This document shows, piece after piece, positions 28,987-39,225 of a DNA stretch of 64,000 nt; positions within the stretch are counted from its first letter, which is position 1, and each line of letters opens with the position of its first letter. The notes under the pieces were generated by a model, which saw nothing but the letters and a program-made list of their open reading frames with translations, did not search any database and was not told the DNA's origin. Both the position numbers and the translations under genes were made by a program. This DNA is from Saccharomyces paradoxus (Eukaryota; Ascomycota; Saccharomycetes; Saccharomycetales; Saccharomycetaceae). The DNA is taken from assembly GCF_002079055.1 (NCBI RefSeq), contig NC_047499.1:806001-870000 (forward strand), given 5' to 3'.

Positions 28987-31896
28987 TTATAGCTTTTCCA
29001 GCTCCAGCATTCCTTCTAAGCAATCAATTTTTGAAATTTTACAATTCTTCACGATATCTCCAATCATCGGATAATGCATAGCGCTTGGATGCAATTTTAA
29101 TGTTCCCCTAGCGAATGACAAGTCCGGAAAAACGCACCCAGCAAATCCGTTCTGCGGCACTGATGTTATCATTACATCGTAAGTCCTTTCTGGTTCTAAT
29201 TTCGTTAGCTTCTTTAAATAATTTAGTGTCCAGTACGTCGACGAACTGCGGCTAGCCCTTTTTAAAATATCTGCTCGAGATTGAATTGGCCAGATTAAAC
29301 TGTCAATTTGTGTTTGATTAAAACATAAAGGCTTTTTCTGCAAATGACGATGAATCTGTAGATGATTTATCAAATCTGGAAAGCGACGAAGGGGAGATGT
29401 TACAGTCAAATATTGCTTAGCTCCAATCATTTCATGTCTAAAAGGTCGCCCGGTGTAAAAACTTGAGTTCAACAATGATGAAAGTTTAACAATATCTTTT
29501 AGCTGGGGGAAGAGCCCTTTTTTTGTACTTGTTATCATAGAGTCATACTGCTGTTGTGCTAATAGATCCAGTGGTAACTGTTTATAACATCTGAACACAC
29601 CACTGATTTTGTTATCTGCGAAGTATTTACCTGTTAAAGTATTGGCCAAGATCATCATTTCTGAAACCAAAATGGTGGATAGCGTTTCCTCTTGGTCCGA
29701 AAATGTCACCTCAGTCAGTTCTCCTTCTGCATTGGCGTTTAGTGCCACTAGGCCCTTATTAAAGCCTTCCCCAAATATAACAGCATTATTATTTTTTATA
29801 CGTTGCTCTCTCAATAATTTGGAAATCATGGATAAACTTTCCAAATCTTTTTTAATAGGTGATGCTTCGCCATTGGGTGTACTAAGGATCATATCGACAT
29901 CTTCATAAGTAGCCTTAGGAAAGTTCGACACAATGCCTTCTCGGATTTTAAAACTATCATGCATAATTTCAAGTGATTTTCCGCTGCCTCTAGAAATGAC
30001 TTTAACATCAACGGAAAACGATATTGTTTTTGTCCTTTGCCCTTGTTTTCCCAAATCAGATAAATGACAAATCGACTGAGGTAACATGGGAACAACCGTA
30101 TCTGGTAAATATGTGGTAAATGATCGTTTCAAGGCAACATTTAGGATATCTGTGCTAATGCCCTCAGTATCAACATTAGTACTTTCTGGGAACATAGAGG
30201 TTGGATCAGCGATATGAATATATAAAGTGTACAGCCCATCCTTACGGTGGTTTTTTACCGACACACCGTCATCAATCTCATGCGCAGTTTCGGAATCTAT
30301 ACAAAAAACTTTAAGATCACCAAAATCGTACCTGTCGCCATCAGTGCCGGACTTTTTCTTTTGTAAATCTTCTATATTAGTTAAATCATAGAGTTTTTGT
30401 TGGGATTTCATCAATTTTGAAGAAGCAGGCAACGCTAAATCCATATTTAGTAACAACGGATTGGACATCGAATTGGGTATTATCTCATTAACCAAATCTT
30501 GGCATATATCCCTTGTTATGTCACAACCCTTGTAGCGTTCTATCTTTCTAAATATTTTCGAGATCAGAGTTACTACAATTCCGTTACTGTGAAAATTTCC
30601 AGCGGCAAAATCTTTTAACAATTGGATTACAGAAGGGTATAAAGCTGAAATATCCCGATATTTCCTTTCGTTTACCAATTTTACAAACTTATTGACTTCC
30701 TTATAACTGTTAGCTTCCAGCTTCTCTATCACCTGTGCATAGTATAAATGTTGGGACTTCAGTGGAATGATCGTTACTGATACAGGTGACAATAACGCTG
30801 TGTTAAGATGAATTTTCCCCCAAAGGTTCGATTCCTGTTGTTGCATAATCGCCCAGTACGTGGATACAAAAGTAGATGAATTTATTGGTGCATTGTTTAC
30901 AGTGTGATAGTTATTCACTAGACTGGTTAAATAATTTATTCCATTTTCATCGTCCAAAGCTTTATTCAAATCCAACTTCTGGACCAATCCGACTAAGGTA
31001 AAAAAAGGAATCTGCCATGGACCCATATAATTTTGTAATGATCTGTGAAGTAACTGCAATTTTTTCGTAGTAATGGGTAAATCCTTCCAGGCTAACTTTG
31101 AAATCTGCGCAGGATATTTACTTGTTATCAACTGCCTTGCCACAATCGGCAAAATGTTCGTTTGGTTAGAAAAGTTTTTTATAGTTCCAATCGGCAGATG
31201 CTTGTGATGACTCTCTGGCTGTATAAGTGAATTAACCCCAATAGGTAATTTGTGAGGAATCCTCAATAATACCCGGTTTTTGGTCGCAAAGCACATGGTT
31301 CCATCAGTAGCAACAAAAGTGTATCGCGGATCCATAGTGCTGTTTGGAAGACTTACACACATCGCCAGTTCATTGGGTCTCATTTTCAAAAGAACTAAGT
31401 CGCCAACATTTAAGGGACTTTCCATTAGTTGAACAGGTTGAAATTCGATCGGATTTGGAGTATTCAATTTCGTAACTAATTGAATATCTGAATTTATTAA
31501 CTTGTAGAGCGGAATTTTTGGTTTTGTTAAGGAACTCCAGGTATTTATGTACCAATCTTCAGAGGGTTTGACGTACCTATCTCTATAACGTTGATAAAAT
31601 TCCTCTTTAATTTGAGGGAGTTGTTTTAATTCAATATCAGGCTCTAGTCCTTTTGTTCGCTGTAAAAAATCTTTGTTTATCGATTCTATGTTCTTCTCTG
31701 TTCCAACTGAACAGTCCGCAACTGCTTCAGTAGCTCGACCATTATCTAGCTCTTGTGTATAATCTAGCAGTGCTTTTGCTTGCTGCTTGCTCTTACTTCG
31801 CTGTCGTTTGCCTCTGGTGGTTACTCTGAAGCAAGGCGTGTAGGAATGAAAGCTTCTTGCAATAAGAAGAGCATGTGCTTTCCCCCTAATTACCAT
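28987..31896 (-). CDS. DSS1: Dss1, mitochondrial degradosome 3'-5' exoribonuclease
   Basis: A 969-residue RNase II/R family exonuclease that forms the mitochondrial degradosome (mtEXO) with the helicase Suv3, degrading introns and surplus mitochondrial RNA. The N terminus is basic and free of acidic residues (MVIRGKAHALLIARSFHSY), fitting a mitochondrial presequence. The RNB catalytic domain starts near residue 540, with FCIDSETAHEIDDGVSVKN carrying the metal-binding Asp residues, and continues with LYIHIADPTSMFPEST, SICHLSDLGKQGQRTKTISF and the YLTVTSPLRRFPDLINHLQ motif. A C-terminal S1-like region follows. The ATG chosen is at 31894-31896; one more codon upstream is GTG. It is divergent from HSH155 by 219 bases. 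Confidence 0.96.
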   Translation of the reverse strand: MVIRGKAHALLIARSFHSYTPCFRVTTRGKRQRSKSKQQAKALLDYTQELDNGRATEAVADCSVGTEKNIESINKDFLQRTKGLEPDIELKQLPQIKEEFYQRYRDRYVKPSEDWYINTWSSLTKPKIPLYKLINSDIQLVTKLNTPNPIEFQPVQLMESPLNVGDLVLLKMRPNELAMCVSLPNSTMDPRYTFVATDGTMCFATKNRVLLRIPHKLPIGVNSLIQPESHHKHLPIGTIKNFSNQTNILPIVARQLITSKYPAQISKLAWKDLPITTKKLQLLHRSLQNYMGPWQIPFFTLVGLVQKLDLNKALDDENGINYLTSLVNNYHTVNNAPINSSTFVSTYWAIMQQQESNLWGKIHLNTALLSPVSVTIIPLKSQHLYYAQVIEKLEANSYKEVNKFVKLVNERKYRDISALYPSVIQLLKDFAAGNFHSNGIVVTLISKIFRKIERYKGCDITRDICQDLVNEIIPNSMSNPLLLNMDLALPASSKLMKSQQKLYDLTNIEDLQKKKSGTDGDRYDFGDLKVFCIDSETAHEIDDGVSVKNHRKDGLYTLYIHIADPTSMFPESTNVDTEGISTDILNVALKRSFTTYLPDTVVPMLPQSICHLSDLGKQGQRTKTISFSVDVKVISRGSGKSLEIMHDSFKIREGIVSNFPKATYEDVDMILSTPNGEASPIKKDLESLSMISKLLREQRIKNNNAVIFGEGFNKGLVALNANAEGELTEVTFSDQEETLSTILVSEMMILANTLTGKYFADNKISGVFRCYKQLPLDLLAQQQYDSMITSTKKGLFPQLKDIVKLSSLLNSSFYTGRPFRHEMIGAKQYLTVTSPLRRFPDLINHLQIHRHLQKKPLCFNQTQIDSLIWPIQSRADILKRASRSSSTYWTLNYLKKLTKLEPERTYDVMITSVPQNGFAGCVFPDLSFARGTLKLHPSAMHYPMIGDIVKNCKISKIDCLEGMLELEKL

Positions 31897-32115
31897 CACC
31901 TGCCTCTATTTATGTTTTTTTACAGATATGCACAACCAATTATAGTCTCTTGAAAGCTTTTTGGATGTGATTGCTAATATTTAGAACGCTGCTAGTTTTT
32001 AGCTTACTCGGGTTTGTACTGATATTTGCGCGAACTGAAATCTCGATGAGTTAGAATTAAAAGATCTCTTCAACTATTTATGCACAATAAACATAGAAGA
32101 TCAGAGCTTGTCATC

Positions 32116-35031
32116 ATGAGTCGTCCTGTACAATTTGTGAATGCTGATAATAGCGACAAGAGCCACCAACTAGGTGGCCAATATTCTATTCCTCAAGATT
32201 TGAGGGAAAACCTGCAGAAAGAAGCTGCACGGATTGGGGAGAAGGAAAAAGATGTGCTACAAGAAAAAATGGAAACTAGGACAGTGCAAAATCGAGAGGA
32301 TTCATACCACAAAAGAAGGTTTGATATGAAACTTGAACCCGATTCTGATACAAAGATCGTTGCATCTTATGAAAATACTCATAACGCTGTCGTGCCAAGG
32401 AAACGAAAATCTCGTTGGGATGTAAAAGGATACGAACCATTTGATGAATCTTCAACCGCGGTCAGAGAACACTCTGATAACACTTTAGTTAATATAGAAG
32501 GAATTCATGATTTGATGTTTTTTAAACCTTCTGACCATAAATACTTTGCCGATATCGTATCCAAAAGACCTACAGATGAGTTAAATAAGGATGAAAAGAA
32601 AGAAAGAACATTCTTAATGTTACTCCTGAAAATAAAAAATGGTAATACAGCGAGTAGGAGGACTTCCATGCGACTTTTAACCGAAAAAGCTGCTACATTT
32701 GGTCCAGAAATGATATTTAATCGATTATTACCCATATTACTAGACAGAAGCTTGGAAGATCAAGAGAGACATTTAATGATCAAGACCATAGACCGCGTTC
32801 TTTACAAATTAGGAGATCTAACAAAACCTTACGCTCATAAAATACTAGTAGTGGCGGCTCCATTACTGATTGATGAAGATCCAATGGTTCGTTCAACCGG
32901 TCAAGAAATAATCACCAATTTGTCTACGGTTGCTGGCCTGACGACCATGCTAACGGTAATGAGACCTGATATTGAGAATGAGGATGAGTATGTTAGAAAC
33001 GTAACTGCAAGAGCAGCGGCTGTGGTGGCAAAAGCCCTTGGTGTTAATCAATTGCTCCCTTTCATCAACGCAGCATGCCATTCGCGGAAATCTTGGAAAG
33101 CAAGGCATACTGGTATAAAGATTGTGCAGCAAATAGGTATTATTTTGGGAATAGGTGTGTTGAACCATCTTACTGGGCTGATGAGTTGTATCAAAGACAG
33201 CCTAATGGATGATCACGTTCCGGTACGAATTGTTACAGCGCATACTTTATCTACACTAGCCGAAAACTCTTATCCATATGGTATCGAAGTCTTCAACGTT
33301 GTACTGGAGCCCTTATGGAAGGGTATAAGAAGTCATCGTGGTAAAGTGTTATCTTCTTTTCTAAAAGCTGTTGGCTCTATGATCCCATTGATGGATCCAG
33401 AGTATGCCGGTTATTATACTACAGAGGCAATGAGAATAATAAGACGCGAATTCGACTCTCCTGACGATGAAATGAAAAAGACCATCCTTTTAGTATTACA
33501 AAAGTGTAGTGCTGTAGAATCTATAACACCGAAATTTCTTAGAGAAGAAATCGCGCCAGAATTCTTTCAGAAATTTTGGGTTAGACGAGTAGCGTTGGAC
33601 AGGCCATTAAACAAGATTGTTACGTATACGACAGTTATATTAGCAAAGAAATTAGGCTGTTCTTATACCATCGATAAACTATTAATATCCTTAAGAGATG
33701 AAGCTGAACCATTGAGAACAATGGCAGTCCATGCTGTTACTAAAACAGTGAATTTACTAGGAACTGCAGATTTAGATGAAAGATTAGAAACGAGACTTAT
33801 TGATGCGCTCCTGATAGCGTTTCAAGAACAAACAAATAGCGATTCTATAATCTTTAAAGGATTTGGGGCGGTAACCGTATCGCTTGACATCCGGATGAAA
33901 CCGTTTCTAGCGCCCATTGTGAGCACGATTTTAAATCATTTGAAGCATAAAGCCCCACTGGTTCGTCAACATGCAGCAGATCTATGTGCCATACTGATAC
34001 CAGTTATCAAGAACTGTCATGAACTCGAAATGTTAAATAAATTGAACATTATATTGTATGAATCTTTGGGTGAAGTATATCCAGAAGTATTAGGTTCCAT
34101 AATCATCGCTATGTGCTGTATTACGAGTGTAATGGATTTGAATAAAATACAACCCCCTATTAACCAAGTCTTACCAACCTTGACTCCAATTTTAAGGAAT
34201 AAGCACAGAAAAGTCGAGGTAAACACTATCAAATTTGTTGGGCTTATTGGTAAGTTGGCACCTACCTATGCACCTCCCAAAGAATGGATGAGAATATGTT
34301 TTGAGCTATTAGAACTTTTGAAAAGCACAAATAAAGAAATAAGAAGATCGGCAAATGCCACATTTGGTTTTATCGCAAAAGCAATTGGACCTCACGACGT
34401 TCTGGTTGCGTTATTGAACAACTTAAAGGTTCAAGAACGTCAGTTACGTGTATGCACAGCTGTTGCTATTGGTATCGTAGCTAAAGTGTGTGGCCCCTAC
34501 AACGTCCTACCAGTAATTATGAATGAATACACAACACCAGAGACTAATGTTCAAAACGGTGTTCTCAAAGCTATGTCTTTTATGTTCGAGTATATTGGTA
34601 ATATGTCTAAGGATTACATATATTTCATAATACCATTACTGGAAGATGCACTCACCGATAGGGATTTAGTTCATCGTCAGACAGCGTCAAATGTAATAAC
34701 CCATTTGGCTTTAAACTGTTCAGGTACCGGTCACGAGGATGCCTTTACCCATTTGCTAAATCTCCTAATACCCAATATTTTTGAAACTTCGCCACACGCT
34801 ATTATGCGTATTTTAGAAGGGTTGGAGGCACTGAGCCAAGCTCTTGGCCCTGGGATGTTTATGAACTACATATGGGCGGGTTTGTTTCACCCAGCAAAGA
34901 ATGTAAGGAAGGCATTTTGGAGGGTGTATAACAACATATACGTAATGTATCAGGACTCTATAGTACCTTTTTATCCTGTTACACCGGACAACGACGAAGA
35001 CTATGTAGAAGAGCTGGATTTAATTCTGTGA
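32116..35031 (+). CDS. HSH155: Hsh155, U2 snRNP SF3b subunit (SF3B1 homologue)
   Basis: A 971-residue HEAT-repeat protein of the U2 snRNP, the yeast counterpart of human SF3B1. It clamps the U2-branch site helix and contacts the branch adenosine. The N terminus has the short KSRWDVKGYE element known to bind the U2AF-homology domain of other splicing factors. From about residue 140 the protein is an array of HEAT helices, for example PFINAACHSRKSWKARHTGIKIVQQIG and LRVCTAVAIGIVAKVCGPYNVLPVI. I chose the ATG at 32116 (MSRPVQFVNADNSDK), giving the known length. Another in-frame ATG at 32080 would add 12 residues (MHNKHRRSELVI) but has T at -3. Confidence 0.96.
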   Translation: MSRPVQFVNADNSDKSHQLGGQYSIPQDLRENLQKEAARIGEKEKDVLQEKMETRTVQNREDSYHKRRFDMKLEPDSDTKIVASYENTHNAVVPRKRKSRWDVKGYEPFDESSTAVREHSDNTLVNIEGIHDLMFFKPSDHKYFADIVSKRPTDELNKDEKKERTFLMLLLKIKNGNTASRRTSMRLLTEKAATFGPEMIFNRLLPILLDRSLEDQERHLMIKTIDRVLYKLGDLTKPYAHKILVVAAPLLIDEDPMVRSTGQEIITNLSTVAGLTTMLTVMRPDIENEDEYVRNVTARAAAVVAKALGVNQLLPFINAACHSRKSWKARHTGIKIVQQIGIILGIGVLNHLTGLMSCIKDSLMDDHVPVRIVTAHTLSTLAENSYPYGIEVFNVVLEPLWKGIRSHRGKVLSSFLKAVGSMIPLMDPEYAGYYTTEAMRIIRREFDSPDDEMKKTILLVLQKCSAVESITPKFLREEIAPEFFQKFWVRRVALDRPLNKIVTYTTVILAKKLGCSYTIDKLLISLRDEAEPLRTMAVHAVTKTVNLLGTADLDERLETRLIDALLIAFQEQTNSDSIIFKGFGAVTVSLDIRMKPFLAPIVSTILNHLKHKAPLVRQHAADLCAILIPVIKNCHELEMLNKLNIILYESLGEVYPEVLGSIIIAMCCITSVMDLNKIQPPINQVLPTLTPILRNKHRKVEVNTIKFVGLIGKLAPTYAPPKEWMRICFELLELLKSTNKEIRRSANATFGFIAKAIGPHDVLVALLNNLKVQERQLRVCTAVAIGIVAKVCGPYNVLPVIMNEYTTPETNVQNGVLKAMSFMFEYIGNMSKDYIYFIIPLLEDALTDRDLVHRQTASNVITHLALNCSGTGHEDAFTHLLNLLIPNIFETSPHAIMRILEGLEALSQALGPGMFMNYIWAGLFHPAKNVRKAFWRVYNNIYVMYQDSIVPFYPVTPDNDEDYVEELDLIL

Positions 35032-35215
35032 ATATATATCGAGAATATAAATAACCTCGCCTCGTAAGAATATGTTATTTGTGATACCTATCTGGTCATC
35101 ATGCCTTCAGAAATTATGATTTGTTGAAATATGAGCTGGATCTGCTATTGAAGAAAAAGAAGGGCAGGAGAAAATTTCGAGATTTAGTAAGGAAAAGAAA
35201 GATAAGAAGCCGAAC

Positions 35216-36370
35216 ATGGATGGTAAAAGAAAAGATGTATATAGGTTAGTTTCACCAATGAACAATCCAAAGACTGATATGGAAAGTTATGAAGAAGTTA
35301 ACTTAGTTGCTAATTCCAATTTTGAGGTTCTGGCTACTTTCAGGTACGACCCTGGTTTCACACGCTGCTCACCGTCAAAGAAAGAAATATTTGAAAGTCC
35401 AGACCCTAGGTTGGGTCTACGAGACGAAGAGATTAGACGGGAGATCATTAAGGAAGATTACTTGAGCTACTTACGAGTAAGGGAGGTCAATTCCGGCAGT
35501 GGTCTTCTCGAGAATATCCAACATCCTGATGTTTGGAAGCAGGATTGCAAAACTATTGTGTGCCACAGCATAGAAGATATGCTGCAAGTCATTTATGAAA
35601 GGTTTTTCTTATTAGAGGAGCAATATCAAAGATTAAGAATAGCATTATCATACTTTAAGATCGATTTCAACACGTCTCTGAATGATCTATTGAAGTTGTT
35701 GGTTGAAAACCTCATTAATTGTAAAGAAGGGAGTGCAGAGTATGATGTAATCCAGAAAATGATCAACGAAAAGCAATGTTATAAAATACGGGTACTTGTC
35801 TCTAAGAAAGGAAGTATACGAATTGAGGCAATACAATTACCCATGGCACCTATTCTAACATTGACGACTAATTGTGATAGTGCTTCCACATATTTTATCA
35901 AAACGATGCTGAATGGATTTTTAAATCATAGCACAATAAACTGGGATGTTGTCATTTCATCTGAACCATTGAACGGATCGGCTTTTACCAGTTTCAAAAC
36001 TACGTCAAGAGATCATTACGCTAGAGCAAGAGCTCGCATGCAGACAGCTATAAATAACTTAAGAGGTTCAGAACCTGCCACTGCTGTCTCTCAATGCGAA
36101 ATTTTATTTCCCAACAAATCTGGGCAGCTGATGGAAGGTTCAATAACGAACGTGGCCGTGATTCGAAGAGATCATAACGGTACTAAGAAATATGTGACAC
36201 CAAGATTAGCTACTGGATGCCTGTGCGGTACAATGCGTCATTATTTATTGCGGCTCGGTCTTATCGAAGAAGCAGATATAAAGATAGAAAGCCTCACGAT
36301 TGGCGACGAGGTCTTGCTTTTCAATGGTGTTATGGGATGTATAAAGGGAACAGTAAAAACGAAATATTAA
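35216..36370 (+). CDS. ABZ2: Abz2, aminodeoxychorismate lyase
   Basis: A PLP-dependent fold-type IV enzyme (BCAT/DAAA family) that converts 4-amino-4-deoxychorismate to p-aminobenzoate and pyruvate, the step after Abz1 in folate precursor synthesis. Recognisable segments are the YARARARMQTAINNL block with basic residues, MEGSITNVAVI, RLATGCLCGTMRHYLL and the C-terminal EVLLFNGVMGCIKGTV, typical of this fold's substrate loop and phosphate-binding region. At 384 residues it is longer than the 374 I recall for S. cerevisiae. The extra length is mostly at the N terminus, where the ATG at 35216 lies about 10 codons upstream of the homologous start. An internal Met15 (MNNPKTDMES) is an alternative start. 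Confidence 0.93.
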   Translation: MDGKRKDVYRLVSPMNNPKTDMESYEEVNLVANSNFEVLATFRYDPGFTRCSPSKKEIFESPDPRLGLRDEEIRREIIKEDYLSYLRVREVNSGSGLLENIQHPDVWKQDCKTIVCHSIEDMLQVIYERFFLLEEQYQRLRIALSYFKIDFNTSLNDLLKLLVENLINCKEGSAEYDVIQKMINEKQCYKIRVLVSKKGSIRIEAIQLPMAPILTLTTNCDSASTYFIKTMLNGFLNHSTINWDVVISSEPLNGSAFTSFKTTSRDHYARARARMQTAINNLRGSEPATAVSQCEILFPNKSGQLMEGSITNVAVIRRDHNGTKKYVTPRLATGCLCGTMRHYLLRLGLIEEADIKIESLTIGDEVLLFNGVMGCIKGTVKTKY

Positions 36371-36641
36371 AAAGAACAGAAGTTCATATATTATTTGAAT
36401 TTTTTTTACAATAGTTTACAAATCGTGATTTTACATACTCTAATATGTAGAGATTGATATAGACAACATGCGTAGAAAAGCAACAAACAGAAAACGGCGG
36501 TTTATACACTTATTTAAATGACATAGAGTCGAAAGGAAGAGAAAAGAAAAGGGCAGTGATGAGAACAAAAAATGAATATTTCGATTCTGTGTTGATTCTA
36601 TGTACACACTAACAGCAATAATAAAAATTGATTCTTTGAAG

Positions 36642-38159
36642 TTACTTATGTGTTTTACGTCTTTTGGTATTTGGGGTTTTTCCACTGGCACCAATAGTAA
36701 TGTTAACCTTTGGAGGGACTGGAAAACCATAAGACTTTGCCACTTTGGCTAAATCCAGTTTATCAATTTGGTAGACAGTTTTCAGAGAATGAGAAGCGTA
36801 CGCTTGTAAATAAGATCTATAACCATCTTTAGCTGTTTGATGTAGATAATAGTTGGATTTGATTAATTTTTCTAATTGTGATTGAACGTTCGCAATTTTA
36901 TTTTCCGGGAACTCATACTCATTTAATGGGACCTTGGAAGCCTTCAGGTACCTCAAAAACCCTAATTCATTAGGAGTTAAGAACATTAAAGATTTACCCT
37001 TACCTTTAGTACCTCTTGCAGTTCTTCCGACTCTATGAATGTAATCTCTTGGATCATCAGGAGGGTCAAATTGAATAATCCAATCCACTGCGGGGATATC
37101 TAGACCTCTGGCTGCAACATCTGTACAAATCAAGATACCTCTTTCCGCATTACAAAATTCGAAAAATGTATTTGTTCTCTTTTGTTGTTTTTGCTTACCG
37201 TGTAATTCAAGGACTGGTAAATCAATGTAGTTCAATAATTCAGCGTAATATTTCACAGAGTTACAAGATGATAAGAATACAATGATTTTCTTTTTTTGAT
37301 TTCTTTTCAAAAAGGAAAACAACAACAAAAATCTTTTGTCGCTATCACATACCACGTAGCCTTGTTCTAACCCATCTGCGGTGGAATTGTCAGTCTCAGG
37401 AACGACATTAATGAAAAGAGGGCCCGGTCTCAGCGAAATTCTAGCCAAATCTTCAACTTTAGTCGTTTGTGTAGCAGAAAATAACATGGATTGCCTATCT
37501 TCATTTGGCAAAATTTTGATTATCTGCCTCATTTCATCTTCGAACCCGATTTCTAGGATTCTATCCGCCTCATCGATAATTAAAGCCTTCAAGTTCTTGA
37601 ATACGAATCCTTTTGTATTTTGTAAATGGTCCAACAGTCTTCCAGGGGTAGCAATCAACATATTAACACCTTTCATCAATTTTTCGGCTTCCTGTCTTCT
37701 ATTTGCACCACCAATGACAATACCAAACGTCTGCGAATGGAATTCCATTAGTTCTCTTGCCACTCCAAAAATCTGTAAAGCCAACTCTCTTGTAGGCGTA
37801 ATGACAATTATACCGGTACCATTTCTTGGTTTGAATTTCAGAGAATGCAATAGTTCGATAGCAGGGATAAGGAACGCCAATGTTTTACCAGAACCTGTCT
37901 TGGCAGCACCAAGAACATCTCTACCGGCCAAAAGAGGTGGGATAGTCCTTGACTGCACAGACGTCATGGTTGTGAACCCCATCTTTTCAATGGCCTTCAG
38001 GGTTGGCTGTGATAGCTTCAGTTCTTCGAACTTTTCCGCATAAGTGGTTTGTTCTTCCTCAGGCGCGGCATTGTTTTGCTTTGTAGTGTTCTTTTCATCT
38101 ACTGTGGGTTCCTCTGAAGATTCAGAATCTCTAGAACGTTTTTTTGACGGGGTGGCCAT
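36642..38159 (-). CDS. HAS1: Has1, nucleolar DEAD-box RNA helicase
   Basis: An essential 505-residue ATP-dependent RNA helicase required for 40S and 60S ribosome biogenesis, including release of the U14 snoRNA. All DEAD-box motifs are present: AAKTGSGKT (Walker A Lys92), [19 protein letters not shown] at 196-199, SAT at 228-230, [15 protein letters not shown] and HRVGRTARG. The N-terminal 40 residues are acidic and Ser-rich. The C terminus is basic (NTKRRKTHK), fitting a nucleolar signal. The length equals that of S. cerevisiae Has1. ATG is at 38157-38159. The promoter holds PAC, RRPE and Reb1 motifs typical of ribosome-biogenesis genes. It converges with ABZ2. Confidence 0.97.
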   Translation of the reverse strand: MATPSKKRSRDSESSEEPTVDEKNTTKQNNAAPEEEQTTYAEKFEELKLSQPTLKAIEKMGFTTMTSVQSRTIPPLLAGRDVLGAAKTGSGKTLAFLIPAIELLHSLKFKPRNGTGIIVITPTRELALQIFGVARELMEFHSQTFGIVIGGANRRQEAEKLMKGVNMLIATPGRLLDHLQNTKGFVFKNLKALIIDEADRILEIGFEDEMRQIIKILPNEDRQSMLFSATQTTKVEDLARISLRPGPLFINVVPETDNSTADGLEQGYVVCDSDKRFLLLFSFLKRNQKKKIIVFLSSCNSVKYYAELLNYIDLPVLELHGKQKQQKRTNTFFEFCNAERGILICTDVAARGLDIPAVDWIIQFDPPDDPRDYIHRVGRTARGTKGKGKSLMFLTPNELGFLRYLKASKVPLNEYEFPENKIANVQSQLEKLIKSNYYLHQTAKDGYRSYLQAYASHSLKTVYQIDKLDLAKVAKSYGFPVPPKVNITIGASGKTPNTKRRKTHK

Positions 38160-38252
38160 AGCTCTTCTGTTAATCTTACTCAGTTAAATAACTACTGTTT
38201 TACAGAGCTATACAGTACCTATATACTAAGTACTGTGTATACACTATAATAT

Positions 38253-38354
38253 CTCATCTCATCGCTAAAGCTCACTATTGCAAAAAAAAAAAAAAGAAAA
38301 AGTGAATAAAAAATTTTCAATTCGGGTAATGCAGGATCCCTCCTGGCCGGGTAA
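38253..38354 (-). promoter_or_regulatory. PAC, RRPE and two Reb1 sites of the HAS1 promoter
   Basis: On the minus strand GCGATGAGAT (38256-38265) is an exact PAC element. AAAAATTTTCA at 38308-38318 is an RRPE-type motif. CGGGTAA (minus-strand TTACCCG, the Reb1 core) occurs at 38323-38329 and again at 38348-38354. PAC lies about 100 bases and RRPE about 150 bases upstream of the HAS1 ATG, the order seen in ribosome-biogenesis promoters, where PAC binds Dot6/Tod6 and RRPE binds Stb3. Confidence 0.75.
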
Positions 38355-38658
38355 ACTACACTGAGTTGTTACGTACTCCCTCAGCATAAAAGAATAAAAG
38401 GAACAGTGCTTTTCAAAACATTGAAAAGGCGTCAACTGAAAAACATGCATTAAACATGCTTTGTGATAGTGTGCAACGTAATGAATAAGCTACGTATGCT
38501 CCCCAACTGATAAATGCATGGCACCCGCCAAATCATTCTTCACACGTGCTAACTGACACTAACACCGCTCCACGTGTAACTTTTTGCACTTTTTTAAAAA
38601 CGGCATGCGTGCCCACCGTTTGCTATCATTCATGTTTTCACATACATCTATCGACTTC

Positions 38659-38694
38659 GCCATTTTTAGCCATTTTTAGCCATCTTTAGCCGCC
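38659..38694 (+). repeat. Triplicated decamer ending in a URS1-like site
   Basis: Three direct copies of GCCATTTTTA (the third with one change) run from 38659 to 38688 without spacers. The third copy runs into TAGCCGCC (38687-38694), which with the next two bases matches the URS1 consensus TAGCCGCCGA at nine of ten positions. The array is about 530 bases upstream of the TDA1 ATG and about 500 bases upstream of HAS1. Confidence 0.65.
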
Positions 38695-39225
38695 AAAGCT
38701 GTCGTTGCCGGTACAGGCGCTTCTTGAAGACCCCCTCCCCCCCCTCCGCACCCCACGCGATTGTTCAAATTCCGATTTCGGTTTCCCTTTGTTTTTCCTT
38801 TTCGGCGCCCCGGAAAAACCTTCTCGTGTCAAGTTATTCCGTCAATTCCACGGGTGGGGTGCAACCCAGACTCCTGAAAAAGAAACACTATAATGAAAAG
38901 AGAGAAAAAAAAAATTGCCCGAATTTCAACTCTGCTTTTCGCCCTCTGACAATAGAACGGGGGATTCCTGAAAAAAAGAAAAAGAGGGCGGGGTTTATCA
39001 CGTAGTAAGAATATGAAAACGTGTCGAACGGGGATGACTTCTCCTGGTTCGTTACTTCTTTCTATTTAGAGTGACATTTTTCTTGTTTATTTTATTCAGT
39101 TGTTTATTTGTTAATTTCTTGCTGTCTGCTCCTTTAGTTGCCTATGACGACTTCCTCAGCTAACCAGTACTTTTTCACACAATTGACATTATAACAGTTG
39201 CAAAAGAAAAACACATATTTAGGAA

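Larger units (their letters stand above)
38160..39225. promoter_or_regulatory. Divergent HAS1/TDA1 intergenic region
   Basis: A 1066-base spacer packed with motifs. The HAS1 side has PAC, RRPE and two Reb1 sites, listed separately. The middle carries two CACGTG E-boxes at 38543-38548 and 38571-38576. The TDA1 side has a triplicated decamer, a URS1-like site and a C-rich block containing stress-type CCCCT motifs at 38732-38736 and 38741-38745. Short open frames at 38705-39005 are not convincing genes. Confidence 0.6.

Noticed and set aside
37381-38043. 220-codon plus-strand open frame opposite HAS1
   Set aside because: It is antisense to a strongly conserved helicase gene and its sequence is explained by the HAS1 codons.
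38705-39005. Overlapping open frames of 62 and 93 codons upstream of TDA1
   Set aside because: They run through the C-rich promoter block and A-runs and resemble nothing known.
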